Below are positions 6,695 through 12,013 of a DNA stretch of 12,013 nucleotides, one piece after another. The notes under the pieces were generated by a model. It did no database searches, was not told the DNA's origin, and saw only the letters and a list, made by a program, of their open reading frames with translations. Source of the stretch: Bryobacterales bacterium (GTDB lineage Bacteria > Acidobacteriota > Terriglobia > Bryobacterales > Bryobacteraceae); the NCBI GenBank assembly GCA_003139735.1, contig PLGA01000244.1, forward strand, positions 210-12,222, read 5' to 3'. The position numbers were made by a program, and so were the translations under genes. The stretch's first letter is position 1; every line of letters begins with the position of its first letter.

Positions 6695-8374
6695 TTACTT
6701 GCGGGGCGGGGCGAAGTACGGGGGCGGCTCGGGGACGGCGGCGCCGTCCTTGCGCGGGTCCGACGCGCCCCAGTTCAGGCCCGTGGCGGAATCGTGAATG
6801 ACGGCCTGGCCGCCGCCCATATCGTCGGAGAAATCGCCGACCACTTCGAGCTTGTGGCCTTGGGCCGTCAACCGGTCGCGAACCTCTTTCGGAATGCGGT
6901 TCTCCACGGTCACATCGCAGCCGCCAATCGCCTTCTTGGTAAAACGCGGGGCCTCCAGCGCGGCCTGGATGTTCATGCCGTGGTCGACCACGTTGGACAC
7001 GAACTGGGCGTGCGCCTGGGCCTGGTTGAGTCCGCCCATGATGCCAAAGCCAATGTGAACGTCCCCCTTTTCCATGAACGCGGGGATGATGGTGTGGAAC
7101 GGGCGCTTGCGGGGCGCGAGTGCATTGGGGTGCAGCGGGTCCATGACAAACAGGCCGCCGCGGTTCTGCAGGGCGAAGCCGTAATCGTCCACCACGACGC
7201 CCGATCCGAAGGATTTATACACGCTCTGGATCAGCGAAGCGATATTGCCCTGGCGATCCACCACGGAGAGGTAAATGGTGTCTCCGCGCGAGGCCAGCGG
7301 CTGGCCCGGCGGAATCTCGCAACGGGCCTGGCCGGGGTCGATCAGTTTGGCGCGCTCGCGGGCGTAATCCATGGAGAGCAAGCCCTCGACCGGCACTTTC
7401 GCGAATCGCGGGTCGGCGACGTAACGCTGGAGATCGGCATAGGCCAGTTTCTGCGCCTCGATTTGCGCATGCAGTTCCCCGGCGCCGCGCGGGGCGTAGC
7501 TTGCCATGGGAAATTGCGAGAACAGGTTCAGCATCTCGAGCGCGGCGATGCCCTGGCCATTGGGCGGCAATTCGTAGACCTTCCAACCGTGGTACTCGAT
7601 GGAGATTGGCTGGACCCATTCGGAGGCGAACTCGCTCAAGTCGGCCGCATCCATTTTCCCGCCCAGCCGGCTGCTGGTCTTGAGCAACGCCTTGGCGATG
7701 GCGCCGGTGTAGAACGCGGCCCGTCCCTGTCCGGCGATCAGCCGGAGCGCGGCGGCCATTTGCGGATTGCGGAAGACTTGGCCGACTTTCGGCGGCGCCC
7801 CGCCAGGCAGAAAGACGCGCGCCGCATTCTCATTGCGCTCCAGTTTGTCCGCCGCCAGACCCCACGCGGCGCTAATGATCTCCGTGACGGGAAAGCCCTG
7901 CGAGGCGTAGTAAATGGCGGGCTGGAAGAGGTCGCCCCACGAGAGGCGTCCGAAACGCTGGTGCAATTTGGACCAGCCATCCACGGCCCCGGGGACGGTG
8001 ACGGATTGGATGCCCTCCTGCGGCATGGTGGTTTGCCCCAGGGCCTTCAGGACATCGATGGTGAGCGCCTGGGGAGCCCAGCCGCCGGCGTTGATGGCGG
8101 TGAGTTTGCCGGTCTTGGCTTCCCAGTAGATGGCGAACAGGTCGCCGCCGATCCCGCAGCTCTGCGGCTCCACTACCCCGAGCGTGGCATTGGCCGCGAT
8201 GGCGGCATCCATGGCAGATCCGCCGCGCGCCAGGACTTGGGCGCCGGCCTGCGAGGCCAGCGTCTGGCTGGTTGCCACGATTCCGCGGCAGGAGATCACC
8301 ATGGACCGCGCCTGCGTACGGTCCTGCGAATGCATGGGTAAAGCGAGCATCAGGAGCAGCCAACCGCGCACCAT
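6695..8374 (-). CDS. Gamma-glutamyltransferase-family Ntn hydrolase, probably exported
   Basis: A 559-residue member of the self-cleaving gamma-glutamyltranspeptidase family, which hydrolyses or transfers gamma-glutamyl groups from glutathione-like compounds or cleaves related amides. Residues 1-17 (short basic start, then LLLMLALP) look like a signal peptide, so it likely acts in the periplasm. The large-subunit region has ATSQTLASQAG, DAAIAANATLGVVEP and SCGIGGDLF (72-80). The autocleavage/nucleophile site is GDTIYLSVVD, with Thr366 expected to become the new N-terminus of the small subunit. It is followed by QSVYKSFGSGVVV and MGGLNQAQAHAQF (446-458). The last two motifs and the VEP-GIGGD block resemble the YwrD/acylase-like branch more than E. 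coli Ggt. The position of the substrate-binding Arg of E. coli Ggt (Arg114, by my alignment) seems to be Gln123. No Shine-Dalgarno sequence is evident before the ATG at 8374. Confidence 0.9.
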   Translation of the reverse strand: MVRGWLLLMLALPMHSQDRTQARSMVISCRGIVATSQTLASQAGAQVLARGGSAMDAAIAANATLGVVEPQSCGIGGDLFAIYWEAKTGKLTAINAGGWAPQALTIDVLKALGQTTMPQEGIQSVTVPGAVDGWSKLHQRFGRLSWGDLFQPAIYYASQGFPVTEIISAAWGLAADKLERNENAARVFLPGGAPPKVGQVFRNPQMAAALRLIAGQGRAAFYTGAIAKALLKTSSRLGGKMDAADLSEFASEWVQPISIEYHGWKVYELPPNGQGIAALEMLNLFSQFPMASYAPRGAGELHAQIEAQKLAYADLQRYVADPRFAKVPVEGLLSMDYARERAKLIDPGQARCEIPPGQPLASRGDTIYLSVVDRQGNIASLIQSVYKSFGSGVVVDDYGFALQNRGGLFVMDPLHPNALAPRKRPFHTIIPAFMEKGDVHIGFGIMGGLNQAQAHAQFVSNVVDHGMNIQAALEAPRFTKKAIGGCDVTVENRIPKEVRDRLTAQGHKLEVVGDFSDDMGGGQAVIHDSATGLNWGASDPRKDGAAVPEPPPYFAPPRK

Positions 8375-8403
8375 GTGGCGATGATACCAGTTGGCGGGGA
8401 GCC

Positions 8404-8441
8404 CAAAAAAGAAAACGACCGGAACGCCCGAGGCGTTCCGG
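8404..8441 (-). terminator. Intrinsic terminator of PEP-CTERM gene 1
   Basis: Read on the minus strand, CCGGAACGCC and GGCGTTCCGG (a perfect 10-bp stem, 8419-8428 with 8432-8441) enclose a 3-base loop and are followed by GTCGTTTTCTTTTTT. It lies 28 bases after the stop of the PEP-CTERM gene and separates it from the GGT-like gene. Confidence 0.85.
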
Positions 8442-8469
8442 CCGATTGCGGAGTCGAAGTTGAGGCTGG

Positions 8470-9123
8470 TTACCGGACGGACCGTTTGCGCTTCAACAGG
8501 CCCAGGCCGATAAGACCGAAGCCGAGCGTGCCGAGGGTTATAGGTTCCGGAGTGGCGCTTGCAATGGATTCGGTTACGTCACCCTGAAGTGAAGTCGAAC
8601 CAGGGCTTGCCAGAGGATCGTTCGGGTCTTCGACGCCTTCGGTCGCATTGAGGACCTGGAAGGTATCCGTTGTCAAACCCGAGGTTAGAGCCACACCCGG
8701 CAGGGTTCCGAAAATCGAGGTCGTGTTGTTCGGGGAGAATAGGACCAACAATTCGGAGGAGTTAGTCGAAATAACGCCGGAAAACAAACCGGTCGGCAGA
8801 GTGCCGGACTTTCCCAGACTGGTGTCGGTAACGTCAATCGTCAGCACAATTCCGCTGAACGCCACATTGGTTCCAGTGCCGGACGAAACGAGCGTTCCAA
8901 GGCTGGTAATGCTCGGCGTGGCAACGCCTGGGGCGACCTCGGTTGCCGAGTTGTAAGTTATGGTGATCCCGCCTACTGTGACGGACGTAGTGGTAGGGTT
9001 CGTGCAGCCGGCAACCCCATTGCAGCTCAGCGTGCTACCGGTCGTGTTGTAGGTGACGTTTGCAGCCGACGCCACAAGGGCAATCAGCATCACCATCGAA
9101 ATCAGAATCAAACTCTTCTTCAC
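8470..9123 (-). CDS. PEP-CTERM sorting-domain protein 1
   Basis: A 217-residue exported protein predicted to be handled by an exosortase (EpsH-type) that recognises the C-terminal signal. The start is GTG at 9123-9121, supported by GGAGG 7 bases upstream and a typical signal peptide (KKSLILISMVMLIALVASA, 2-20). The frame is open further upstream to 9330, but that part reads like leader, not protein. The body is rich in Thr, Ser, Gly and Asn, with a cysteine pair (Cys34 and Cys40) near the N-terminus and many beta-prone stretches. The C-terminus has TPEP (191-194), a glycine/leucine-rich helix and the basic tail KRKRSVR, the full tripartite PEP-CTERM signal. Its role is probably in the extracellular matrix or surface. 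No exosortase or EPS gene is in the window, so sorting must use machinery encoded elsewhere. Confidence 0.9.
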   Translation of the reverse strand: MKKSLILISMVMLIALVASAANVTYNTTGSTLSCNGVAGCTNPTTTSVTVGGITITYNSATEVAPGVATPSITSLGTLVSSGTGTNVAFSGIVLTIDVTDTSLGKSGTLPTGLFSGVISTNSSELLVLFSPNNTTSIFGTLPGVALTSGLTTDTFQVLNATEGVEDPNDPLASPGSTSLQGDVTESIASATPEPITLGTLGFGLIGLGLLKRKRSVR

Positions 9124-9340
9124 GTTAAGGCCTCCGTTCCAACTATCCGCGTTGCCGTGTGGTGCCCCGAGCCAAACCTTAAACTTAGGGTTTTTTTCAC
9201 CGGCTTCCAGATTAGAGTACGACACTGGCGCGGTGAAAGCAACCGAATTCCACGAGAAACCTGCGAAAGAGTACTGAAATTTGGGCCGGTTTTCGGGTTC
9301 AAGAACCAGGATTACGGCCATTAGATCCATAAGCTTGCGG
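9124..9340 (-). other. Long leader of PEP-CTERM gene 1
   Basis: About 217 bases lie between the shared upstream element (9341-9358) and the GTG start. It contains the good Shine-Dalgarno GGAGG (9131-9135), a T-run (9191-9197, read as A on this strand), and an AGTACT at 9270-9275 preceded on the minus strand by TTC. It stays open in frame with the gene but shows no protein-like pattern. It may be an untranslated leader; I see no riboswitch that I can name. Confidence 0.4.
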
Positions 9341-9358
9341 GGTTTTCCCTAGTACTGT
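9341..9358 (-). promoter_or_regulatory. Shared PEP-CTERM upstream element, copy 1
   Basis: On the minus strand, ACAGTACTAGGGAAAACC lies 218 bases before PEP-CTERM gene 1. It matches the element before PEP-CTERM gene 2 (11639-11656) at 15 of 18 positions, centred on the palindrome AGTACT. A binding site or conserved RNA leader motif for PEP-CTERM genes is inferred. Confidence 0.5.
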
Positions 9359-9487
9359 CAGGCTGGCGGCGGCTGGGTGCACGGCCGGAATCCCGTACCA
9401 ATGCGTTGATAACAATGACTTGATTGAAACTGCGGTCGGCCGGGCCGTTGGCCAGACGGTAGGGCAGTACCCGGCTTAGTACTAAAC

Positions 9488-10393
9488 CTAATGCGTGATC
9501 GCATAAACGATGTAGTTCACGCCGATTCGGATGCCCAGGGCGGAGAATTTCTGCGGGTATAGGGGGTCGTCGGCATTTTCCCAGGAATCGCCCAAGTCCA
9601 TGTCGTGACAGATGGCTACGATGAGCCGGCCGCGGTCGTCGTAAATGCCGCGCCAGCGGGGGATATCGCCGCCGCCGGTTCGATAGGTGGGATTGGTGGG
9701 GCACTTTTCGCAGAGGCTATGCGACGTCACGTATTGATAGCCGGGCACCTGGTAGCGGTCATCCAGGTCGAATACGGTATGGAAAATGGGGTCGGGATTC
9801 TCGATATCCACGATGGGGCGTTCGGGAAACACCTTGGACATGCTGGCCACGAAGTCGTTCCATTCGTCCGTGCCGTGAAAATCGTCGCACATGAAGAAGC
9901 CGCCGCGGAGCAGGAACTCCCGGAACTTCGCGATCTGGGAATCGGTAAGCTCCCAGTGGCCCACTTCCACGGCATAGAGCCAGGGGTAGTTGAACACGTC
10001 GTCGTCCTGGTCGAGGTTGATGGGCTGCTCGACGGACTTGGCGTCGATGCGCGTGAGGCGGCGAACGGCGGCGGCGAGATGGCGGTCCGAGCGGGGATAA
10101 TCGATGGTCCAGTTGGTGTTGCCTTCGCGCCAGTCGAAATAGGGCTTAAACTGCCAGTCGATCTGGATATGGGAGGAGGGATAAATGAGGCGGGCGAAGG
10201 TCCATTCGCCGGGAGTGCTCCAGTCCGGCGGGATGGGGTAATCGTTCCATTCCCACGCCGGATAGACGCGGAACGGGTTCTGAAAGGCATAGAGCGACCA
10301 CGCCAGAAGGACCACCCCAGCGACCACCCCTAAGAATCGGCCGGCGCGCACAGTTTCAGTATAGGCGATGCGTCCGCGCGAGCATTTTCCCAC
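9488..10393 (-). CDS. DUF4159 domain protein with N-terminal membrane anchor
   Basis: A 301-residue protein of unknown function, exported or anchored by a hydrophobic segment at about 20-37 (LGVVAGVVLLAWSLYAF). The domain from about residue 64 matches what I know of DUF4159: EWTFARLIYP, NWTIDYPRSDRHL, VFNYPWLYAVEVGHWEL, FLLRGGFFMCDDFHG, and HDMDLGDSWENAD near the end. Such proteins in Bacteroidetes and Acidobacteria often accompany von Willebrand/MoxR-type genes, with a flavodoxin-like or glutamine-amidotransferase-like fold suggested; no such partners are here. The GTG at 10393 is the longest start. A GTG 14 codons later (10351) gives a cleaner signal peptide with a basic N-terminus (RAGR). 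Neither has a clear Shine-Dalgarno sequence. The gene is divergent from tRNA-Ser, 47 bases away. The 157-base gap after its stop, 9331-9487, holds no other gene, only the PEP-CTERM element and AGTACT repeats. Confidence 0.85.
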   Translation of the reverse strand: MGKCSRGRIAYTETVRAGRFLGVVAGVVLLAWSLYAFQNPFRVYPAWEWNDYPIPPDWSTPGEWTFARLIYPSSHIQIDWQFKPYFDWREGNTNWTIDYPRSDRHLAAAVRRLTRIDAKSVEQPINLDQDDDVFNYPWLYAVEVGHWELTDSQIAKFREFLLRGGFFMCDDFHGTDEWNDFVASMSKVFPERPIVDIENPDPIFHTVFDLDDRYQVPGYQYVTSHSLCEKCPTNPTYRTGGGDIPRWRGIYDDRGRLIVAICHDMDLGDSWENADDPLYPQKFSALGIRIGVNYIVYAITH

Positions 10394-10410
10394 GGGAAAT
10401 CGCGCTGTGG

Positions 10411-10416
10411 TACGAT
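10411..10416 (+). promoter_or_regulatory. Possible -10 box of tRNA-Ser
   Basis: TACGAT lies 24 bases before the first base of the tRNA, a usual distance for a tRNA promoter. No convincing -35 box is seen; TTTTCC at 10385-10390 is a weak candidate. Confidence 0.3.
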
Positions 10417-10440
10417 GCTCATGCGGACCATTTCATCTCT

Positions 10441-10534
<94 letters not shown>

Positions 10535-10570
10535 GCTTATAAGCGCGATTAAAGCGCGATCCGCGCCGGC

Positions 10571-10819
10571 TTGCCCGCCCAATGCGCGCGGGCGGAGCGC
10601 GTAACCGGAATTCCCTCCAGGGAACTCAACGAGCGGCTGGCCGATTCGCCCAGCCAGGGCAAGCGCAGAATGGCGCGGCGCCGCCTCCCCGGAAGCGGTC
10701 CCGGTTCCACCCTTTTCGTCGCGCTCGAAAAGCAACTGGGCCTGAAGTTGGAGCAGGGGAAGGCCGGCCTGGAGGTGCTGGTCATCGACCACGCGGACAA
10801 AGCTCCAACTGAGAATTGA
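10571..10819 (+). pseudogene. C-terminal remnant of a TIGR03435-family protein
   Basis: The last 36 codons before TGA (10817-10819) read STLFVALEKQLGLKLEQG, then KAGLEVLVIDHADKAPTEN. This is the characteristic C-terminal end of the TIGR03435 soil-associated proteins (consensus as I recall: LFxALQEQLGLKLE..K.P..VLVIDHVEKP.EN). Upstream, the same frame is arginine-rich and degraded, while another frame reads AEWRGAASPEAVPVP, closer to the usual linker before this block, so a frameshift near 10715-10720 is likely. The bulk of a normal gene (over 200 residues with a signal peptide) is missing. It lies just 3' of tRNA-Ser, a place where foreign or rearranged DNA often ends. The frame is not expected to give a functional protein. 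Confidence 0.7.
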
Positions 10820-10877
10820 TATGGAGCCCACCGACTTACGATCGAACGCAGACGGCGGGAAAACGAATCGGCTGCGC

Positions 10878-10920
10878 CGCTCAGTTAGGTTCTGGCAAGG
10901 CGCTTGCCCCGAACTGAGCG
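10878..10920 (-). terminator. Nested hairpin over the 3' end of PEP-CTERM gene 2
   Basis: CGCTCAGTT (10878-10886) pairs perfectly with AACTGAGCG (10912-10920), and inside it GGCAAG-gcg-CTTGCC (10894-10908) forms a second perfect stem. The structure covers the stop codon (10885-10887) and the codons for the basic C-terminal tail. On the minus strand it is followed by a short T-rich stretch (ATTCGTTTT), so it may end or stabilise the message. Confidence 0.45.
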
Positions 10921-11613
10921 AACCACGCAAATCAGAGCTGCGCCGGTCCACAGCAGTAGCGATGGCGGCGGTTCGGGAGTCGCGCTTCCAGGAATGCCTC
11001 CGGTGATCGTAAGAAACTCCTGCCCCTCGCCCGGCGTGCCCGGCGGGGAGATAATCCCGTTCGGCTCCGGAGTGTATATGGTGATGTTGGAGTAATTGTA
11101 ACTTGGGTCGGATTGCACGGAGGTGTATGCCTGATCCAAAATGCCGCGAGCGACCGTGTCGCCGCCGATGGCGCTGGATGTGGCCGTGGGCGAGAACAGG
11201 TACCAGATGGCCGCATTACCTTCAGAATTGCCGATCGTTCCCGCGACTATGCCCGTGAAGATGTAGGCTGCTTCGTCATACGCCTGAAGAGCTGAGCCCG
11301 GCATCGCCGTAGTTTCACCAGTCCCGAAGGTCCGGCTTCCGCTATAGAGAAAGTCGTTGTTCTCCACATTGGCCGGGGTTAGCGCGTTGGCGCTGGCCAG
11401 CCATTTATAGCCAGGAAAGATCTCGTCGGTGAAATCGTCGCATAGCATAGACGCGGGGGAGCCACCGTCCACTGCGACGTAGTAGGGATATGCCCAGAAG
11501 CCGTCAATCTGGTTGCTGCCGGGGCCTGTGTAGCTCAGCGTGGCGATCCCGTCGGCCCGACACAGGGCAGCGGAAAGCAAAAGGAATGGGATTAGAAATA
11601 GTTTTCGTTTCAT
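10885..11613 (-). CDS. PEP-CTERM sorting-domain protein 2
   Basis: A 242-residue exported protein. MKRKLFLIPFLLLSAALCRADG is a clear signal peptide with cleavage near residue 20. The body begins with IATLSYTGPGSNQIDGFW and contains YYVAVDGGSPASMLCDDFTDEI, a block I associate with acidobacterial PEP-CTERM proteins (the CDDF string follows a PY..V.. repeat). It continues with a helical patch around AYDEAAYIFTGIVAG and IWYLFSP. The C-terminus has ATPEPPP (211-217), a hydrophobic helix (SLLLWTGAALICVV) and a basic tail ending GKRLART, so the sorting signal is complete though its helix is less glycine-rich than that of protein 1. The Shine-Dalgarno sequence before the ATG is weak. It shares an upstream element with PEP-CTERM gene 1 but is not its paralogue by sequence. 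Decayed TIGR03435 pieces flank it on both sides. Confidence 0.9.
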   Translation of the reverse strand: MKRKLFLIPFLLLSAALCRADGIATLSYTGPGSNQIDGFWAYPYYVAVDGGSPASMLCDDFTDEIFPGYKWLASANALTPANVENNDFLYSGSRTFGTGETTAMPGSALQAYDEAAYIFTGIVAGTIGNSEGNAAIWYLFSPTATSSAIGGDTVARGILDQAYTSVQSDPSYNYSNITIYTPEPNGIISPPGTPGEGQEFLTITGGIPGSATPEPPPSLLLWTGAALICVVRSVRGKRLART

Positions 11614-11638
11614 GTTCTTAGGCTAGTGATTGGCATCC

Positions 11639-11656
11639 GGCTTTCACAAGTACTGT
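11639..11656 (-). promoter_or_regulatory. Shared PEP-CTERM upstream element, copy 2
   Basis: On the minus strand, ACAGTACTTGTGAAAGCC lies 25 bases before the ATG of PEP-CTERM gene 2 and agrees with copy 1 (9341-9358) at 15 of 18 positions. Just upstream of it the minus strand has repeated ACCTAT-like words (11661-11702). Confidence 0.5.
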
Positions 11657-11660
11657 AGTT

Positions 11661-11702
11661 CCCATCTGAGATAGGTATAAGTCATAGTACGCTATAGGTA
11701 CG
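11661..11702 (-). promoter_or_regulatory. Short direct repeats upstream of PEP-CTERM gene 2
   Basis: Read on the minus strand, GTACCTATAG, GTACTATGAC and TATACCTATC follow one another at about 10- to 12-base steps, roughly one helical turn, directly before the shared element. The AT-rich words differ from the GC-rich surroundings and may be operator sites or contain a promoter (TATACC or TATAGC as -10). Confidence 0.35.
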
Positions 11703-11743
11703 CAGGCGCCGCACTAACCTAGCGAAGCCACTTATTTCAATCT

Positions 11744-11996
11744 GATGTTGCGGATTGCAGAATCTGTTGGCGGAACGTCTCCACCCGACCCTTCACTATG
11801 AGACGAGAGAGTTCCAGGTTCACTCGCTGCTGGTGGCGAAGGGCGGGCCGAAGATGAAACCATCGCCCCCGGACGGGATGCCAAGAGCGCCCCGCCGGCC
11901 AGCCCCGACCAGCACGCGCTCGACAGTAAGGGCTTTCCGGTGCTGCCGCCAGGCAGAGCGGCGGTTTACGGGTATAGGAATGGGATAGTGCACTAG
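11744..11996 (+). pseudogene. Frameshifted internal fragment of a TIGR03435-family gene
   Basis: One frame from 11755 reads LQNLLAERLHPTLHYETR and then EFQVHSLLVAKGGPKMKPS, the typical central block of TIGR03435 proteins (as I recall: LLAERF.L.LHRETRELPVYALVVAKGGPKLKPS). Near 11881-11897 the match moves to another frame: ASPDQHALDSKGFPVLPPGR, AAVYGYRNGIVH, stop TAG at 11994. This is the next conserved block of the same family (DxxGFPVLPPGRSG). Immediately 5', the frame reading MLR suggests a second small indel at about 11753. The N-terminal part and the C-terminal third are absent. The fragment ends at CACTAGTGTCCGG, which may be the edge of an insertion sequence. No functional product is expected. 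Confidence 0.75.
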
Positions 11997-12013
11997 TGTC
12001 CGGTAAAGTGCTT
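11991..12013. mobile_element. Possible insertion-sequence end at the window edge
   Basis: CACTAGTG (11991-11998, a palindrome) followed by TCCGGTAAAG resembles termini that I recall for some IS elements beginning TGTCCGGT. It coincides with the point where the TIGR03435 similarity stops. Only 23 bases are visible, so this is tentative. Confidence 0.25.

Noticed and set aside
6566..8341. A 591-residue plus-strand open frame antisense to the GGT-like gene
   Set aside because: It mirrors a real gene that has intact family motifs; long antisense frames are expected in high-GC DNA, and its translation shows no recognisable domain.
9124..9330. Extension of PEP-CTERM protein 1 by 69 residues to an upstream ATG
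   Set aside because: The GTG at 9123 has an ideal ribosome binding site and begins a proper signal peptide; the extension would bury that signal inside the protein.
9387..9401. A sigma-54-like site (TTGGTACGGGATTCC on the minus strand) upstream of PEP-CTERM gene 1
   Set aside because: The -12 GC is not at the required spacing from the -24 GG, and no counterpart exists before PEP-CTERM gene 2.
9124..9487. A cyclic-di-GMP or other known riboswitch in the leader of PEP-CTERM gene 1
   Set aside because: I looked for the conserved GEMM core strings and did not find them, and no other known aptamer was recognisable by eye.

Overview
The window looks like a piece of a high-GC Acidobacteriota chromosome, most likely Bryobacterales (Candidatus Solibacter-like). 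This rests on two PEP-CTERM proteins, two decayed fragments of the TIGR03435 'soil-associated' family that is strongly expanded in that group, a DUF4159 protein, tandem small secreted proteins with a GKW...KVDG...LTGT domain, and palindromic intergenic repeats. The taxonomy is inferred from gene content, not from a marker gene.

Layout. (1) 1-2573, plus strand: a tight three-gene operon with a 5'-truncated conserved protein, a PfkB/RfaE-type sugar kinase that overlaps it by ATGA, and a D-2-hydroxyacid dehydrogenase. (2) 2574-2699: a palindrome-rich intergenic element between convergent genes. (3) 2700-4491, minus strand: accB-accC, the biotin carrier and biotin carboxylase of acetyl-CoA carboxylase, with accC starting at TTG inside the accB end. 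(4) 4552-6115, plus strand: three tandem paralogous exported proteins of about 140 residues, separated by an intrinsic terminator in one gap and followed by a very strong hairpin. (5) 6197-6542, minus strand: two small coupled genes, a 36-residue four-cysteine microprotein (easy to miss) and a 77-residue protein. (6) 6695-8374, minus strand: a gamma-glutamyltransferase-like Ntn hydrolase. (7) 8470-9123, minus strand: PEP-CTERM protein 1, with a GTG start, a good Shine-Dalgarno sequence, a terminator and a long leader. (8) 9488-10393, minus strand: a membrane-anchored DUF4159 protein. (9) 10441-10532: tRNA-Ser(GCU), with a TIGR03435 C-terminal remnant just downstream. (10) 10885-11613, minus strand: PEP-CTERM protein 2. 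(11) 11744-12013, plus strand: a frameshifted internal piece of a second TIGR03435 gene, ending at what may be an insertion-sequence end.

The genes are a mix of housekeeping (accBC, tRNA-Ser) and lineage-specific surface/exported functions. No CRISPR array, complete mobile element or defence system is visible. The most interesting signals are the unannotated Cys-rich microprotein operon, an 18-bp element shared upstream of both PEP-CTERM genes (15 of 18 identical), the tandem secreted triplet with a variable Gly/Pro/Ala linker, and the TIGR03435 fragments flanking PEP-CTERM protein 2 in the wrong order to be one interrupted gene.
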